A DNA stretch of 57,792 bases from Neiella holothuriorum (GCF_019457915.1 NZ_JAHZSS010000027.1:1-57792); one strand, 5' to 3'; positions 5,722-15,657 are shown, counted from the stretch's first letter. The notes: generated by a model not told the origin, from the sequence alone. A program made the numbers and translations.

Positions 5722-8181
5722 TTATGCGGATTGTTGATCCGAGTTGTGTTGATGTAAGCCTGCTCGGATTAACATTTCATCTGTAATATCAATGATCTCA
5801 CCAACGCCCATGATGGCACTTAACTGCTTTTCTAATGCCTGAGCCTTGTGCGTGGCATAGTCACTGATGTAGTGCAACTCGCGGTTTATCGACATTAAAT
5901 CTGGATCGCTATACCGTGATAGGGTAAGCCGAATAGCAAATATATCTGATTTATCTTTGGCGCCTTCAATAAAGGCTTTAAGTTGCTCTGGTGGCGTGTT
6001 GGGCATGATGTAAAGGCAATTAACTTGTTCCACTTGGCTTTGGTAATTGCGCGTCGCGGAGACTAAGCATTCGACATAGCAAATGCCCGCACCTTCCTGA
6101 AGTACTCGCAATGGCCGGAGCATGGTTTGATTAAAACGTTCTCCGCGCTGCAAAAACGTCAAGTTCACTCCATCAGTAAACTTAGGTTCTGTTTGCGAAA
6201 ACAACTGCTGTAAAAAGCTGACCAAGCCATTGTCATCATTACTGTTGGCGGTGTGGCTAATACTGACGCGTTTTTCTACTCGGCTGACAAACATGGCTGG
6301 GTGTGGCAGTGTTGGCACCATCATATTACGCAAGCTGCTGATGTATTCGGGCAAAGTGAGATTTTCAGCTGCTTTTTTCAGTTTGTTGGCATTGTTTTTC
6401 AGCAGGCGTTTCATAAAAGGTACCACCGTTGGATGCACGGTGTCGGAGTTAATCCGCAAACTAATCAGTGTTTGTGATTGGTTCATCGCCACGACCCGAT
6501 AAGGGATATCTGTGAGTTTGATTTTGCTATCAAGCTTTTGCAGCTGTGGCAAGCTGACCCTCATCAAGTCACCCATGGCCATGGGTAAAGGTTTTTTAAG
6601 CTGTATTTGCAGACCTTTACCTGACATATTTAGGGTGGTGCCGCTCGCCACGCGTTCAGCGATTTTTGCTTCGGCTGATGTGCGATAGAGGTATCGAACT
6701 TCGCTGCGTTGATGGCGAAATTCAAATGCCTCTTCGCGCAAATTGATTTTTCCGGTTTGGAGTTGATATCGCTTGAGATCGTTGGGGTTACCACCTGATG
6801 CGTCGAAGTTATTGCGATAGCAAGCGGTGCCGCTGCGGCTCGTCACATCAAACAGGTAGATGACCGCTTTGAGCGGCTTGAGTTTATTACGAGTAATGCG
6901 ATCAATTGGGCGATGACCTACATCGGGCTGATCATCTGGCAATGATAAGGGGCGCTCGGCATCATCAATCGATAAGGTATGAATAGTGGCAGAGAACACC
7001 CGAAAGCTATCACGCTGACTAGCAAACCCTAAAAACAAATCAGCAAGGCCATGATCGAGCAGCTGCTGATGGCTGGCACAGTAATAATTCAGTTTGCCTG
7101 CTGATAAGTGATTGAAGCAGAAAAATAGAGTGGCTTGACCTTTGCGTGCATTAGCCGCCATTTCCCGTAAGCGAGCAGGGGTAAACACATCACCCAACCA
7201 GACGTTGCCATCAAGGCCGCGCCAATAATCAAAAATTGCTTTATTCGCTTCGCTACGAATTGAGATTTGTGGCTCTAACCCATGTTCGCCCAAGCCAATT
7301 AGTACCGGCGCCGCCGACATCTGTCGAAAATAAGCATCTTCAAAACCGCGCGCTCGAACGGACTCTACGGATGCGTCAGTATCAACCGTTAGTCGCTGGT
7401 GCTGGGCATCAAAGTAGCGTTGGATGCGCTCGCTCAACTGTGCATCGTTATCGATGCGCTTTAAGCGTAGCCATTTGTACAAATTATTTTGTTTGTGTAC
7501 GCCTAACAAACGGTACGTGGCTTGCCAACTGCCTGGTTTGTGATCGTCTCTGGCACGCATAAAGCCCAAATCAATGTGGATTTCTGCGTTGTCGATGATG
7601 TAAATGTTGGCATTAACTCTTAGCTTGAGACCTTGAATCGAAAAATCTGAGATGGAGGCTTCGACTTCCCTGTCGGCGGGGAGCATGGCCATCACCTTTG
7701 TAGACAAGATTAGCCGTTCAGACTGTCGCTTAATATTCTTACCAAAGCGCAGTAAGGGTACATTGTAAATGGGCGAGATAGCCTGTTGTTGATCGTCAAC
7801 GGCATCATCGCTGGTTGCGCTAGACCGTTGCATTTTACTTGATGCTTTGAGCGCTTTGTCTTTTGCGATGACGGCTTCATAAACGCCCATGGTATAGCGA
7901 CCAAAGATTTTGAGTTGGCTATCAAAAATCGCACGGGTAGGGGCATCTAAATAGTGGGTCATGGTACCAGCTTTGATTTCTTGACTGGCTTCGCCTGATC
8001 GGCTGCGGGTATCAATGACGCGAATACAAGGCTCGGCCAACCGCTTCAATTCCATTTTAATCAAGAATTGCTTTTGGGGGGGCTCTGAGCGCAGAAAGCG
8101 CGACAGTAGCTCCTCGAACTCTGGATCTTTGACCAGCGGCTTTAGTTGCTCGATTATCGGGCGGTATTCTTCTATGTCCAT
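5722..8181 (-). CDS. Large protein with two PilZ (c-di-GMP-binding) domains
   Basis: The protein has 819 residues and no signal peptide or membrane helix, so it should be cytoplasmic. Two PilZ signatures are visible. The first has RQSER at 152-156 and DFSIQG at 179-184. The second has RSEVR at 492-496 and NMSGKG at 518-523. Both keep the RxxxR and D/NxSxxG residues that bind cyclic di-GMP. The order serB-PilZ-radA is the same as around V. cholerae plzC (VC2344), so this is probably the orthologue of that poorly understood receptor. The N-terminal 100 residues look helical. Between the PilZ domains lies a region of about 300 residues with no recognised domain. It is the only gene reading left between serB and radA. 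Confidence 0.85.
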   Translation of the reverse strand: MDIEEYRPIIEQLKPLVKDPEFEELLSRFLRSEPPQKQFLIKMELKRLAEPCIRVIDTRSRSGEASQEIKAGTMTHYLDAPTRAIFDSQLKIFGRYTMGVYEAVIAKDKALKASSKMQRSSATSDDAVDDQQQAISPIYNVPLLRFGKNIKRQSERLILSTKVMAMLPADREVEASISDFSIQGLKLRVNANIYIIDNAEIHIDLGFMRARDDHKPGSWQATYRLLGVHKQNNLYKWLRLKRIDNDAQLSERIQRYFDAQHQRLTVDTDASVESVRARGFEDAYFRQMSAAPVLIGLGEHGLEPQISIRSEANKAIFDYWRGLDGNVWLGDVFTPARLREMAANARKGQATLFFCFNHLSAGKLNYYCASHQQLLDHGLADLFLGFASQRDSFRVFSATIHTLSIDDAERPLSLPDDQPDVGHRPIDRITRNKLKPLKAVIYLFDVTSRSGTACYRNNFDASGGNPNDLKRYQLQTGKINLREEAFEFRHQRSEVRYLYRTSAEAKIAERVASGTTLNMSGKGLQIQLKKPLPMAMGDLMRVSLPQLQKLDSKIKLTDIPYRVVAMNQSQTLISLRINSDTVHPTVVPFMKRLLKNNANKLKKAAENLTLPEYISSLRNMMVPTLPHPAMFVSRVEKRVSISHTANSNDDNGLVSFLQQLFSQTEPKFTDGVNLTFLQRGERFNQTMLRPLRVLQEGAGICYVECLVSATRNYQSQVEQVNCLYIMPNTPPEQLKAFIEGAKDKSDIFAIRLTLSRYSDPDLMSINRELHYISDYATHKAQALEKQLSAIMGVGEIIDITDEMLIRAGLHQHNSDQQSA

Positions 8182-8265
8182 CCAGCAGTGCCTAGGGCGT
8201 CAATAATCTGTTGTCATTTCATTAGCTAAGCACTTAGTATGCCAGCATCGTAACGGAGATGACAC

Positions 8266-9633
8266 ATGGCTAAATCGAAGACTGCTTATGTCTGCACCGA
8301 ATGTGGGGCAGATTTTCCGCGCTGGCAAGGGCAGTGCAGCGAATGCAATGAGTGGAATACCATTTCTGAAGTTCGCTTAGGCGGTGCTTCGAGCAGTGCT
8401 AAAACCGCAGCACGGCAGGGCTACGCGGGTGTGGTTGCAGCTAAAGTACAAACATTATCAGACATCGATTTACAAAAAGTCCCTCGCTTTAGTAGTGGCT
8501 TTTCGGAACTGGACCGAGTTCTTGGTGGCGGCATTGTTCCTGGCTCAGCCATCCTCATCGGTGGTAATCCCGGCGCCGGTAAAAGTACCTTGCTGTTGCA
8601 GGTCATGTGTCAGCTTGCCACACAGCGCAATGCACTGTATGTCACCGGCGAGGAGTCATTGCAACAAGTTGCCATGCGCGCGACTCGCCTAGGATTGCCT
8701 GCCGATAAATTACGGATGTTAGCTGAAACCAATGTTGCTGATATTTGCCGTTTAGCGAATGAAGAAAAGCCAGACATCATGGTGATTGATTCCATCCAAG
8801 TGATGCATTTGGACGACATTCAATCGGCCCCTGGTAGCGTCTCTCAAGTCCGTGAATCAGCGGCGTACCTGACTCGTTACGCAAAGCAATCGGGTGTGGC
8901 CATCATCATGGTGGGGCACGTCACGAAAGACGGCGCACTGGCAGGCCCGAAAGTGCTGGAGCACTGTATTGACTGTGCGGTCATGCTGGATGGTTCGGCC
9001 GACAGTCGTTTTCGGACGTTGCGGGGCACTAAAAACCGTTTTGGTGCGGTTAATGAACTTGGTGTATTTGCCATGACCGGCCAGGGCTTGAAAGAGGTAT
9101 CGAACCCGTCGGCTATTTTCCTGTCTCGTGCGGAAGAACAATCTGCAGGTAGCGTGGTCATGGTGGTTTGGGAAGGAACACGCCCATTACTGGTTGAGAT
9201 CCAAGCGTTAGCTGACAATTCACCGCTGGCAAACCCGCGTCGAGTCTCTGTTGGTTTGGAGCAAAATCGTTTAGCCATGCTATTGGCGGTGATGCATCGT
9301 CATGGTGGTTTGCAAATGGCCGATCAAGACGTCTTTGTGAACGTAGTTGGTGGCGTGCGAGTCGCTGAAACGGGCGCTGATTTAGCATTGCTGCTGGCGT
9401 TAGTGTCGAGTTTTCGCGATCGCGTGATCCCGCATGATTGGGTGGTTTTTGGTGAAGTTGGTTTGTCCGGTGAAATTCGACCGATTGCTAACGGCATTGA
9501 ACGTATTCAGGAAGCTGCTAAACACGGTTTTAGCAAAGCGATTGTGCCCTATGCCAATGCGCCTAAGCAGACGATTGCTGGCATCGAAGTGGTGGCGGTG
9601 AAAAACTTGGCGGATGCACTGGAACAAGTGTAA
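8266..9633 (+). CDS. radA: DNA repair protein RadA
   Basis: RadA (Sms) is a RecA-like ATPase/helicase that helps branch migration in recombinational repair. The 455 residues show the full family layout: an N-terminal zinc finger with Cys at 10, 13, 24 and 27, Walker A GGNPGAGKST at 99-108, Walker B IMVIDS at 171-176, the RadA-specific KNRFG at 256-260, and a C-terminal Lon-protease-like domain (SVGLEQNRLAMLLAVMHRH onward). ATG is preceded by AACGGAGATGACAC. The gene is transcribed away from the PilZ gene, with an 84-nt divergent promoter region. Confidence 0.97.
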   Translation: MAKSKTAYVCTECGADFPRWQGQCSECNEWNTISEVRLGGASSSAKTAARQGYAGVVAAKVQTLSDIDLQKVPRFSSGFSELDRVLGGGIVPGSAILIGGNPGAGKSTLLLQVMCQLATQRNALYVTGEESLQQVAMRATRLGLPADKLRMLAETNVADICRLANEEKPDIMVIDSIQVMHLDDIQSAPGSVSQVRESAAYLTRYAKQSGVAIIMVGHVTKDGALAGPKVLEHCIDCAVMLDGSADSRFRTLRGTKNRFGAVNELGVFAMTGQGLKEVSNPSAIFLSRAEEQSAGSVVMVVWEGTRPLLVEIQALADNSPLANPRRVSVGLEQNRLAMLLAVMHRHGGLQMADQDVFVNVVGGVRVAETGADLALLLALVSSFRDRVIPHDWVVFGEVGLSGEIRPIANGIERIQEAAKHGFSKAIVPYANAPKQTIAGIEVVAVKNLADALEQV

Positions 9634-9801
9634 AGCAACAATAACTAGAGTAATGGGAAAACTTCCGTTTAAATACTAGAAGCGAGTGCGTTAGGTCACT
9701 AAACTGGCAGGCGGAAGGTGTTATCGCCATTGCTAATCAGTACATTTAACAAGTGCTGAACGTAGCTAAAAATCCCTCACTCCGCTGAAGTAGCCGTATT
9801 T

Positions 9802-11025
9802 ATGTATATCTATGTCGCAAGACAGCCCATTGTTGATGTTGAGCGTAATCTCGTTGGTTATGAGTTATTGTTTCGCGATAGCTTGAGCAATGTATTCCCT
9901 CAAATTAATGCGCATGAAGCGACATCCAAATTAGTAGCCGGTAGTCACCTGCATCTAGGGATCGATGAGATCACTGGCGATGCCCCTGCATTTATAAATT
10001 TCCCTGAACTTTCGTTACTCGTACGAGTGCCTGAACTTTTGCCCAAAGAGGGCGTAGTGATTGAGTTGCTCGAGGAAATTGAACCCGGCCCTAAGCTTGT
10101 TCAAATCTGTAAGAAGCTCAAAGAGCTCGGTTATCGCATTGCTTTAGATGATTTCGCGTACAAGGACGCATGGCGTCCTGTGCTGCCTTATGTCGATATG
10201 ATTAAAGTCGACATTCGTGCGAGCTCGCCGAAAGAAGTGCTCGCCATTAAAAAATTAAAGCTGGATTTTGATATTGACTTGCTGGCGGAGAAAGTCGAAA
10301 CCCACGAAGAGTTTGAGAAATTCAAGCAAATGGGTTTTCGCTACTTTCAGGGCTATTTCTTTAGCCGGCCAGAAGTAATCCAACGCCGTGGTTTGAATCC
10401 ATCACAAGTCAATTTAGTGGAATTACTGGCCAAGCTTGCCCAGCAAGATTGTGATTTTTCAGAGCTGAATAGCATTATTCAGCGCGATGTGTCGCTCACC
10501 TATAAATTGCTACGATTCGTTAATTCGTCATTTTTCTCACACCAAAAAGAGATCTCGTCAATTAAGCAGGCGTTGGTCTATTTGGGTGAAACCGAGTTGC
10601 GTAAATTCTTAGCGCTGATCGCTGCTGCTAACTTATCGGAAAACAAACCCGATGAGTTGTTGCGATTGTCGATAACCCGAGCTCGCTTTTGTGAGCTCAT
10701 TGCCGCCACCATGAATCCTAAGCATGAATCGCGGGCTTTCTTAGCCGGGTTGTTCTCATTGATTGATGCGATCCTTGACCAACCGATCGATGTCATCATG
10801 GAAAAGGTACCGCTGGCACAAGATATCAAAGAAGTGACGGTCAGCCGACAAGGTCCTCTTGCGCCTTACCTGAACCTCGCCGTGGATTATGAGCGTGCGG
10901 TTTGGGATAGCATTCCAGAGCTGTCCGAACGATTAGGGATCTCCGACAAAGAGTTGCCGGAGTTCTATCAGCAAGCCATTGGTTGGAGCAATGCCTTGCT
11001 GAAAGGAACATCGACTGCTGATTAA
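9802..11025 (+). CDS. EAL-HDOD signalling protein (CdgJ/YuxH type)
   Basis: The 407-residue cytoplasmic protein has an N-terminal EAL domain (about 1-205) and a C-terminal HDOD domain (about 210-400). The EAL signature itself is changed to ELL (E21). However, N66, E88, DD at 116-117, KVD at 135-137, E163 and QGY at 183-185 are retained, so cyclic-di-GMP phosphodiesterase activity is possible and cannot be decided by eye. HDOD features include RDVSLTYKLLRFVNS and the ALVYLGETELRKF helix pair. Proteins of this type (CdgJ in Vibrio) affect motility and surface behaviour. It lies 168 nt after radA and converges on the Wzz-like gene with a 13-nt gap. Confidence 0.9.
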   Translation: MYIYVARQPIVDVERNLVGYELLFRDSLSNVFPQINAHEATSKLVAGSHLHLGIDEITGDAPAFINFPELSLLVRVPELLPKEGVVIELLEEIEPGPKLVQICKKLKELGYRIALDDFAYKDAWRPVLPYVDMIKVDIRASSPKEVLAIKKLKLDFDIDLLAEKVETHEEFEKFKQMGFRYFQGYFFSRPEVIQRRGLNPSQVNLVELLAKLAQQDCDFSELNSIIQRDVSLTYKLLRFVNSSFFSHQKEISSIKQALVYLGETELRKFLALIAAANLSENKPDELLRLSITRARFCELIAATMNPKHESRAFLAGLFSLIDAILDQPIDVIMEKVPLAQDIKEVTVSRQGPLAPYLNLAVDYERAVWDSIPELSERLGISDKELPEFYQQAIGWSNALLKGTSTAD

Positions 11026-11038
11026 GTCTTCTCTGCGT

Positions 11039-13093
11039 TTATGCGCCTAACGCAGGGTGCGTCAACTGCACTTCAGGCACGGCGGTGTGGTTAAGGCCGC
11101 GATACCAACTCAATTGTTTGGGTGAAATGTAGCCGCTGACTGATTCCATTTCTGAAAGTTTCAACCCTTGTTCCGCGATAAAGCACAGGTAGCTGTGACG
11201 AATGACCGCGACGGTCACTTCGGCCGGATTACTGAGAGCTGCATCCTCGGCGGCGATGAGTAAAATCGCATCAATGTCTTCAACCGTTAATTGACTACCG
11301 TCTTCTTGCAACCATAACGAAGCCTCAAGCGACAAGGATTCGGGTAACAGCGCAATGACCGATGCGGGCAACGTTAACGAGCGTTGGAATCGCCCTGAAA
11401 GATGTAACATCTGCTGCGCTGAGTCGAATTGTGAGCCTTTTAACGCACTAAATTCAGACGGAGCGACCCCTGATAACATAAGACCAATTGCCAGCTGGAT
11501 ATCGGTTGGGGCTTGACTGAAAAGATTGCTGAGCTCAACCGTGGATAGTTGTCGTGGCGTACTCGTCACGTTTGGAAGCTGTGACGGTTGCGGGGCTGCT
11601 TGTGCTATCGCTGGCGTTGTGACGTGTTGGTTCTCGAGCAACTGATTCTGTTGATGCTCAAGTTGTTGATTAGTCGATTGTCCTAAACCCGGAGCGGCGT
11701 TGCCTGTTTGTACCACGGTGTAGTTGGCTGATGTTGGACCGGTTGGTCGACGCACCGATACCATGGCGAGTACTTTAAAACTCAGCAGCGCACCGAGTGT
11801 TGCTGCCAGCAACACCCACAGCGAATCAAGCCAGTAATTAGGCCCAATCGGATAGGTAGGAGCGGCAGGGTATTCGAGCACATCGATGCGAGGTACATCC
11901 GATTGAACCACTTCAATATCAAGCAATTTAGCTTTGTGGGCGCGAGCCTGATTTTCCAAGATGTCTAATTCGGCAACAAGGTTGCGGTAGTCGCTCAAAC
12001 GCTCTTTGCTGGCAATGGTTTCATCCCGAAGCGCCTGACGCTGTGCTGTTAGAGCGGTGACTCGGCCTTGTGCGTCAAGCAATGCTTGCTTGGTTTCGGT
12101 TTCGTAAAGGGCTGCACTTTGCGTGGTTAATTGATCCAATTCTTGCTGCTGCGAATCACGCTTGCGCGTTTTTTTGACGATATCAGGATCAAGCGCCATG
12201 TACTTATCGGTGTAACGCTCACTGAGTTCAGCCAGCTCTTGCTCGATGCTTAAAATGGAAGCACGAAGCCGCTGTGCTTGTGCTTTTGCATCTGGACTCG
12301 CGATCGGCGAGCCGAGGCGCTTAGCTTCTTTGATCGCATCCAATTGGGCAGCGGCTTGAATTTGTTGTTTTTCGGCTTCGTTTAATGCCGAAGTGACGTT
12401 TTTCATTTTGTTGATGGCACGATTCTCTTCCTGTTGAATCGAGCTGACGTCATATTGGGCGCTGAACTGGCGAATCGACTCACGTTGCTTGCTGATCCGT
12501 GCTTCTAAATCTGCCAATTTATCGTTTGTATGCTGCTGGTTTTTGTCGGTCCGTTCGCCTTGTTGCTGCTGATATTCGGCCAAGTACAGACCTAGCCACT
12601 CATTAATAACGGGGAGTGGCAAATCTTGATGTTCACTTTGCACAAACAAGGTCAGCATTCGGTCGGCGGGCTCGCCGTGCGAGCTCAGCATGGCATTAAG
12701 TTGTTCGCCGCTTAGCTCGAAACCACCATCGTTCAGGCGATTGAGAAGATTGGTTTGTACGCTTTCGCTCGTCAGTTTGCGCTCGCTTACCGCAAATGCC
12801 CGTTCGGCCATTGCTTCTGGCGCCAATGTACCCACGTCGGGAAAGGTTAACTGAACCAGTGCAGAGCTTTGGTAAACAGGCGAGCGGAGCCAAACAAAGG
12901 CTAAGCCGAGCAACAAGATGGTGGCAAAACTAATGGCTAGCACCCGTTTTCTCATACGGGCGTCATTTTCTTCATGCTGTTGTTGCTGGAGATTTGATGA
13001 TGCGGCCGTTACGTCGATTTCCGGTCCGAAAGCCATTGAGTTAAACCCTTTGTCTGAGCGCATTAAAGTCGACTGATAGGCATCAGTCTTCAT
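11039..13093 (-). CDS. Wzz/GumC-like polysaccharide co-polymerase with an extra C-terminal domain
   Basis: The protein has 684 residues. It shows a cytoplasmic N-terminus, TM1 at about 51-69, a Wzz-like periplasmic start (SPVYQSSALVQL), a long coiled coil from about 180 to 395, the proline-rich motif before the second helix (PAAPTYPIGPN) and TM2 at about 421-445. This is the layout of chain-length determinants and GumC-type proteins. Instead of a tyrosine kinase, the cytoplasmic tail has a Gln-rich linker (about 465-510) and a 170-residue domain. That domain reads like a degenerate tyrosine-recombinase catalytic fold (AIGLMLSGVAPSEFSALKG; VIRHSYLCFIAEQGL; WY at 663-664). No glycosyltransferase or wzx/wzy genes are adjacent, so it is an isolated copy. 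Confidence 0.75.
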   Translation of the reverse strand: MKTDAYQSTLMRSDKGFNSMAFGPEIDVTAASSNLQQQQHEENDARMRKRVLAISFATILLLGLAFVWLRSPVYQSSALVQLTFPDVGTLAPEAMAERAFAVSERKLTSESVQTNLLNRLNDGGFELSGEQLNAMLSSHGEPADRMLTLFVQSEHQDLPLPVINEWLGLYLAEYQQQQGERTDKNQQHTNDKLADLEARISKQRESIRQFSAQYDVSSIQQEENRAINKMKNVTSALNEAEKQQIQAAAQLDAIKEAKRLGSPIASPDAKAQAQRLRASILSIEQELAELSERYTDKYMALDPDIVKKTRKRDSQQQELDQLTTQSAALYETETKQALLDAQGRVTALTAQRQALRDETIASKERLSDYRNLVAELDILENQARAHKAKLLDIEVVQSDVPRIDVLEYPAAPTYPIGPNYWLDSLWVLLAATLGALLSFKVLAMVSVRRPTGPTSANYTVVQTGNAAPGLGQSTNQQLEHQQNQLLENQHVTTPAIAQAAPQPSQLPNVTSTPRQLSTVELSNLFSQAPTDIQLAIGLMLSGVAPSEFSALKGSQFDSAQQMLHLSGRFQRSLTLPASVIALLPESLSLEASLWLQEDGSQLTVEDIDAILLIAAEDAALSNPAEVTVAVIRHSYLCFIAEQGLKLSEMESVSGYISPKQLSWYRGLNHTAVPEVQLTHPALGA

Positions 13094-13229
13094 TACAAAA
13101 CATGAATGTAACAGCTCGGGGTAGAGGTGGCTAGTCGCGGTGGACGGAGATGATAACGCGTTGGCTGGGCGGTTATAAATTGTGGCGCCAGTTGAGCCGG
13201 CGCCACGTAAGGGTTGTCAGCAGTGTGGC

Positions 13230-14618
13230 TTAACCCGCGTTAACGAATGGCTTACGGGTGCTGCTGTCGCCATCTAAATTACGCATCAGCAAACCATGGC
13301 TCACATCAATTTCTTCTGGCACCGGTAAGTACACGGTATAACCGTTGCCTGGTGCCACTTCCATTGCTTCGCCTTTGTTATTTTCCAAGTGTTCTAAGGT
13401 AAAGCTGACATTGCCTTTGGGCGTCATTAGCTCAACGCGGTGGCCTTTGTCGAAGCGGTTTTTGACTTCAACTTCCACCAAGCCGTTTGGCATTCTGCCT
13501 TTTATTTCGCCAACAAATTGCTGGCTGTTGCTCACGGAGTAGCCATAGTCGTAATTCTGATAGGAATCGTGAGTATGTCGGCGCAAAAAGCCTTCGGTAT
13601 AGCCTCGGTGTGCCAAATGCTCGAGCGAAGCCAGTAGGTTGGGATCAAACGATTTACCGGCAGCGGCGTCATCAATGGCCTTACGGTAAACCTGAGCGGT
13701 TCGAGCACAGTAGTAAAATGACTTAGTACGGCCTTCAATTTTAAGCGAGTGGACGCCCATTTTGGTCAATCGCTCTACATGTTCAACGGCACGCAAGTCT
13801 TTTGAATTCATGATGTAAGTGCCATGCTCATCTTCAAACGCTGGCATGTATTCACCGGGGCGATTGCCTTCTTGCAACAAGTACATTTTGTCTGTCGGTA
13901 AGCCTTCACCTAGAGTTGCTGGCACTTTTTCAAGTTGTTGCTCAATTTGCTGTTGAGCCCGTGGATCAACGGCAACCACATCGCCAACTTCGTTTTCGGT
14001 GGCTTCATGGGCATCATATTTCCAGCGGCAAGCATTGGTACAGGTGCCTTGGTTTGGATCGCGCTTGTTGATGTAACCAGATAACAAACAGCGGCCAGAA
14101 TAAGCCATGCACAATGCACCATGAACAAAGACTTCCAACTCCATCTCTGGCACACGTTGACGAATTTCCTCAATTTCATCGAGTGAAAGCTCACGTGACA
14201 AAATGGTTCGAGTGATCCCCATTTGTTGCCAAAACTTCACGGTGGCCCAATTTACAGCATTAGCTTGCACTGATAGATGAATCGGCATATCGGGAAAATG
14301 TTCACGCACCATGGAGATCAAACCCGGATCGGCCATGATTAACGCATCAGGCTTCATGTCGATAACAGGTTGGAGGTCTTTAATAAACGTGCGTAACTTG
14401 GTGTTATGTGGAGAAATGTTGTTTACCACATACAACTTTTTGCCAAGAGAGTGCGCTTCATCAATACCTTTTTTAAGGTTTTCGTGATTGAATTCGTTAT
14501 TACGAACTCGAAGACTGTAGCGAGGCTGGCCCGCATATACTGCGTCTGCACCATAAGCAAATGCGTACCGCATGTTTTTTAAGGTGCCCGCAGGCGAAAG
14601 CAATTCAGGGCTGAACAT
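13230..14618 (-). CDS. trhP: tRNA hydroxylation protein TrhP (YegQ), U32 peptidase family
   Basis: This 462-residue protein belongs to the U32 collagenase-like family. TrhP/YegQ uses prephenate-dependent chemistry with an Fe-S cluster to make 5-hydroxyuridine at tRNA position 34. Visible features are ELLSPAG at the start, GADAVYAG, VFVHGALCMAYSGRCLLS with the cysteines of the U32 signature, and GTCTNACRWKY. The C-terminal part includes FVGEIKGRMPNG. The start ATG follows a GAGG ribosome binding site. The gene stands alone and is divergent from the following HDOD gene. Confidence 0.93.
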   Translation of the reverse strand: MFSPELLSPAGTLKNMRYAFAYGADAVYAGQPRYSLRVRNNEFNHENLKKGIDEAHSLGKKLYVVNNISPHNTKLRTFIKDLQPVIDMKPDALIMADPGLISMVREHFPDMPIHLSVQANAVNWATVKFWQQMGITRTILSRELSLDEIEEIRQRVPEMELEVFVHGALCMAYSGRCLLSGYINKRDPNQGTCTNACRWKYDAHEATENEVGDVVAVDPRAQQQIEQQLEKVPATLGEGLPTDKMYLLQEGNRPGEYMPAFEDEHGTYIMNSKDLRAVEHVERLTKMGVHSLKIEGRTKSFYYCARTAQVYRKAIDDAAAGKSFDPNLLASLEHLAHRGYTEGFLRRHTHDSYQNYDYGYSVSNSQQFVGEIKGRMPNGLVEVEVKNRFDKGHRVELMTPKGNVSFTLEHLENNKGEAMEVAPGNGYTVYLPVPEEIDVSHGLLMRNLDGDSSTRKPFVNAG

Positions 14619-14808
14619 GGAGCCTCACTCAATTAAAGTTGAACTATTGAACTATATTAAACCGGCGCGCGATTCTACGTCTGAACCCGTCGCCATGCAA
14701 ATTTGATGATAGTTTAACCACTGTGAGCCTTCTCTTCGAATCACAGAGCAAGCGGAGTTCAGTCCACAACTGACTGGCCAGACAGATAAAAAAGATAAAA
14801 AGGAAATT

Positions 14809-15651
14809 ATGTCTACTGAAAGTGCATTACTCGGTATTTTAACCGAGAAGATTCGGCAGGATGCCCTAGTGTTACCCACTCTTCCTGAGGTTGCGGTAAA
14901 AATTCGAGATGTTGCTGATGATCCTGCAAGTACGTTGCATGACATTGCTCGGGTCGTGTCGACTGATACGGCGTTGTCGGCTCGAATCATTCGCGTGGCG
15001 AGTACAGCCTATAACAGCCGCTCTGCCAATATCGACTCGGTTTCTACCGCGGTATTTCGGATTGGCTTGCGGGCGATTAAAAATGTCGCCATTGCCATGG
15101 CGCTTGAGCAACTGTTTATCTCGTCAAATCAGACCATAAAAAGTTGTTTGCGTAAGGTCTGGCATCAGAGTATTTCCGTCTCTTGTGCCGCAGTTGCTGT
15201 TGCTGAAGATTACCTCACGACCCACAAGAAAAGTCATATTTCCCGTGACCGATTGGCGCTAGCTGGTTTGCTTCACGAAATTGGTGCTTTGCCGATTTTG
15301 ACTGAAATTGAAGTTCAAACGCCGGACATGATTTCTACCGCATTTTTGGAAAACGCCATTGAACAATTAAGTTGTACGGTGGGTGTCCATATTGTGCGTC
15401 ACTGGAATCTCGGTGAAGATTTTGCTCGTGTGGTTTGGCAGTGGCGTAACCAGAGCTTCCAAAGTGATGAGGTTGAATACTTAGACTTTATCCGTTTGGG
15501 ACACTTGTATTTGCAGTACAGCGAACATCAGGTCGATGTGAAGGAAGAGCTAGAGTATTACGTTGATAAGGGCGTGATTAATTCGACGGACGTTTTCCTA
15601 AGCCCTGAGTTTGTTACTAAATTAGCGCAAGAGCGCACCTTGTACGAATAA
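14809..15651 (+). CDS. HDOD-domain signalling protein
   Basis: The 280-residue protein is a stand-alone HDOD domain. Its features are LPTLPEVAVKIRDVADDP at residues 22-39, then STDTALSARIIRVASTAYN and SVSTAVFRIGLRAIKNVAIA. The GLLHEIGALPIL segment is the HD-like helix, which lacks a full HD metal pair. HDOD proteins are cytoplasmic signalling adaptors often tied to cyclic-di-GMP, chemotaxis or stress pathways. AAGGAAATT precedes the ATG. It converges on rdgC with a 43-nt gap that holds a symmetric hairpin. It is the second HDOD gene in the window; the first (9802) has an EAL partner domain. Confidence 0.88.
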   Translation: MSTESALLGILTEKIRQDALVLPTLPEVAVKIRDVADDPASTLHDIARVVSTDTALSARIIRVASTAYNSRSANIDSVSTAVFRIGLRAIKNVAIAMALEQLFISSNQTIKSCLRKVWHQSISVSCAAVAVAEDYLTTHKKSHISRDRLALAGLLHEIGALPILTEIEVQTPDMISTAFLENAIEQLSCTVGVHIVRHWNLGEDFARVVWQWRNQSFQSDEVEYLDFIRLGHLYLQYSEHQVDVKEELEYYVDKGVINSTDVFLSPEFVTKLAQERTLYE

Positions 15652-15657
15652 CATGCC

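Noticed and set aside
8857..9627. Long antisense frames across radA
   Set aside because: They mirror the codon structure of radA and show no independent features.
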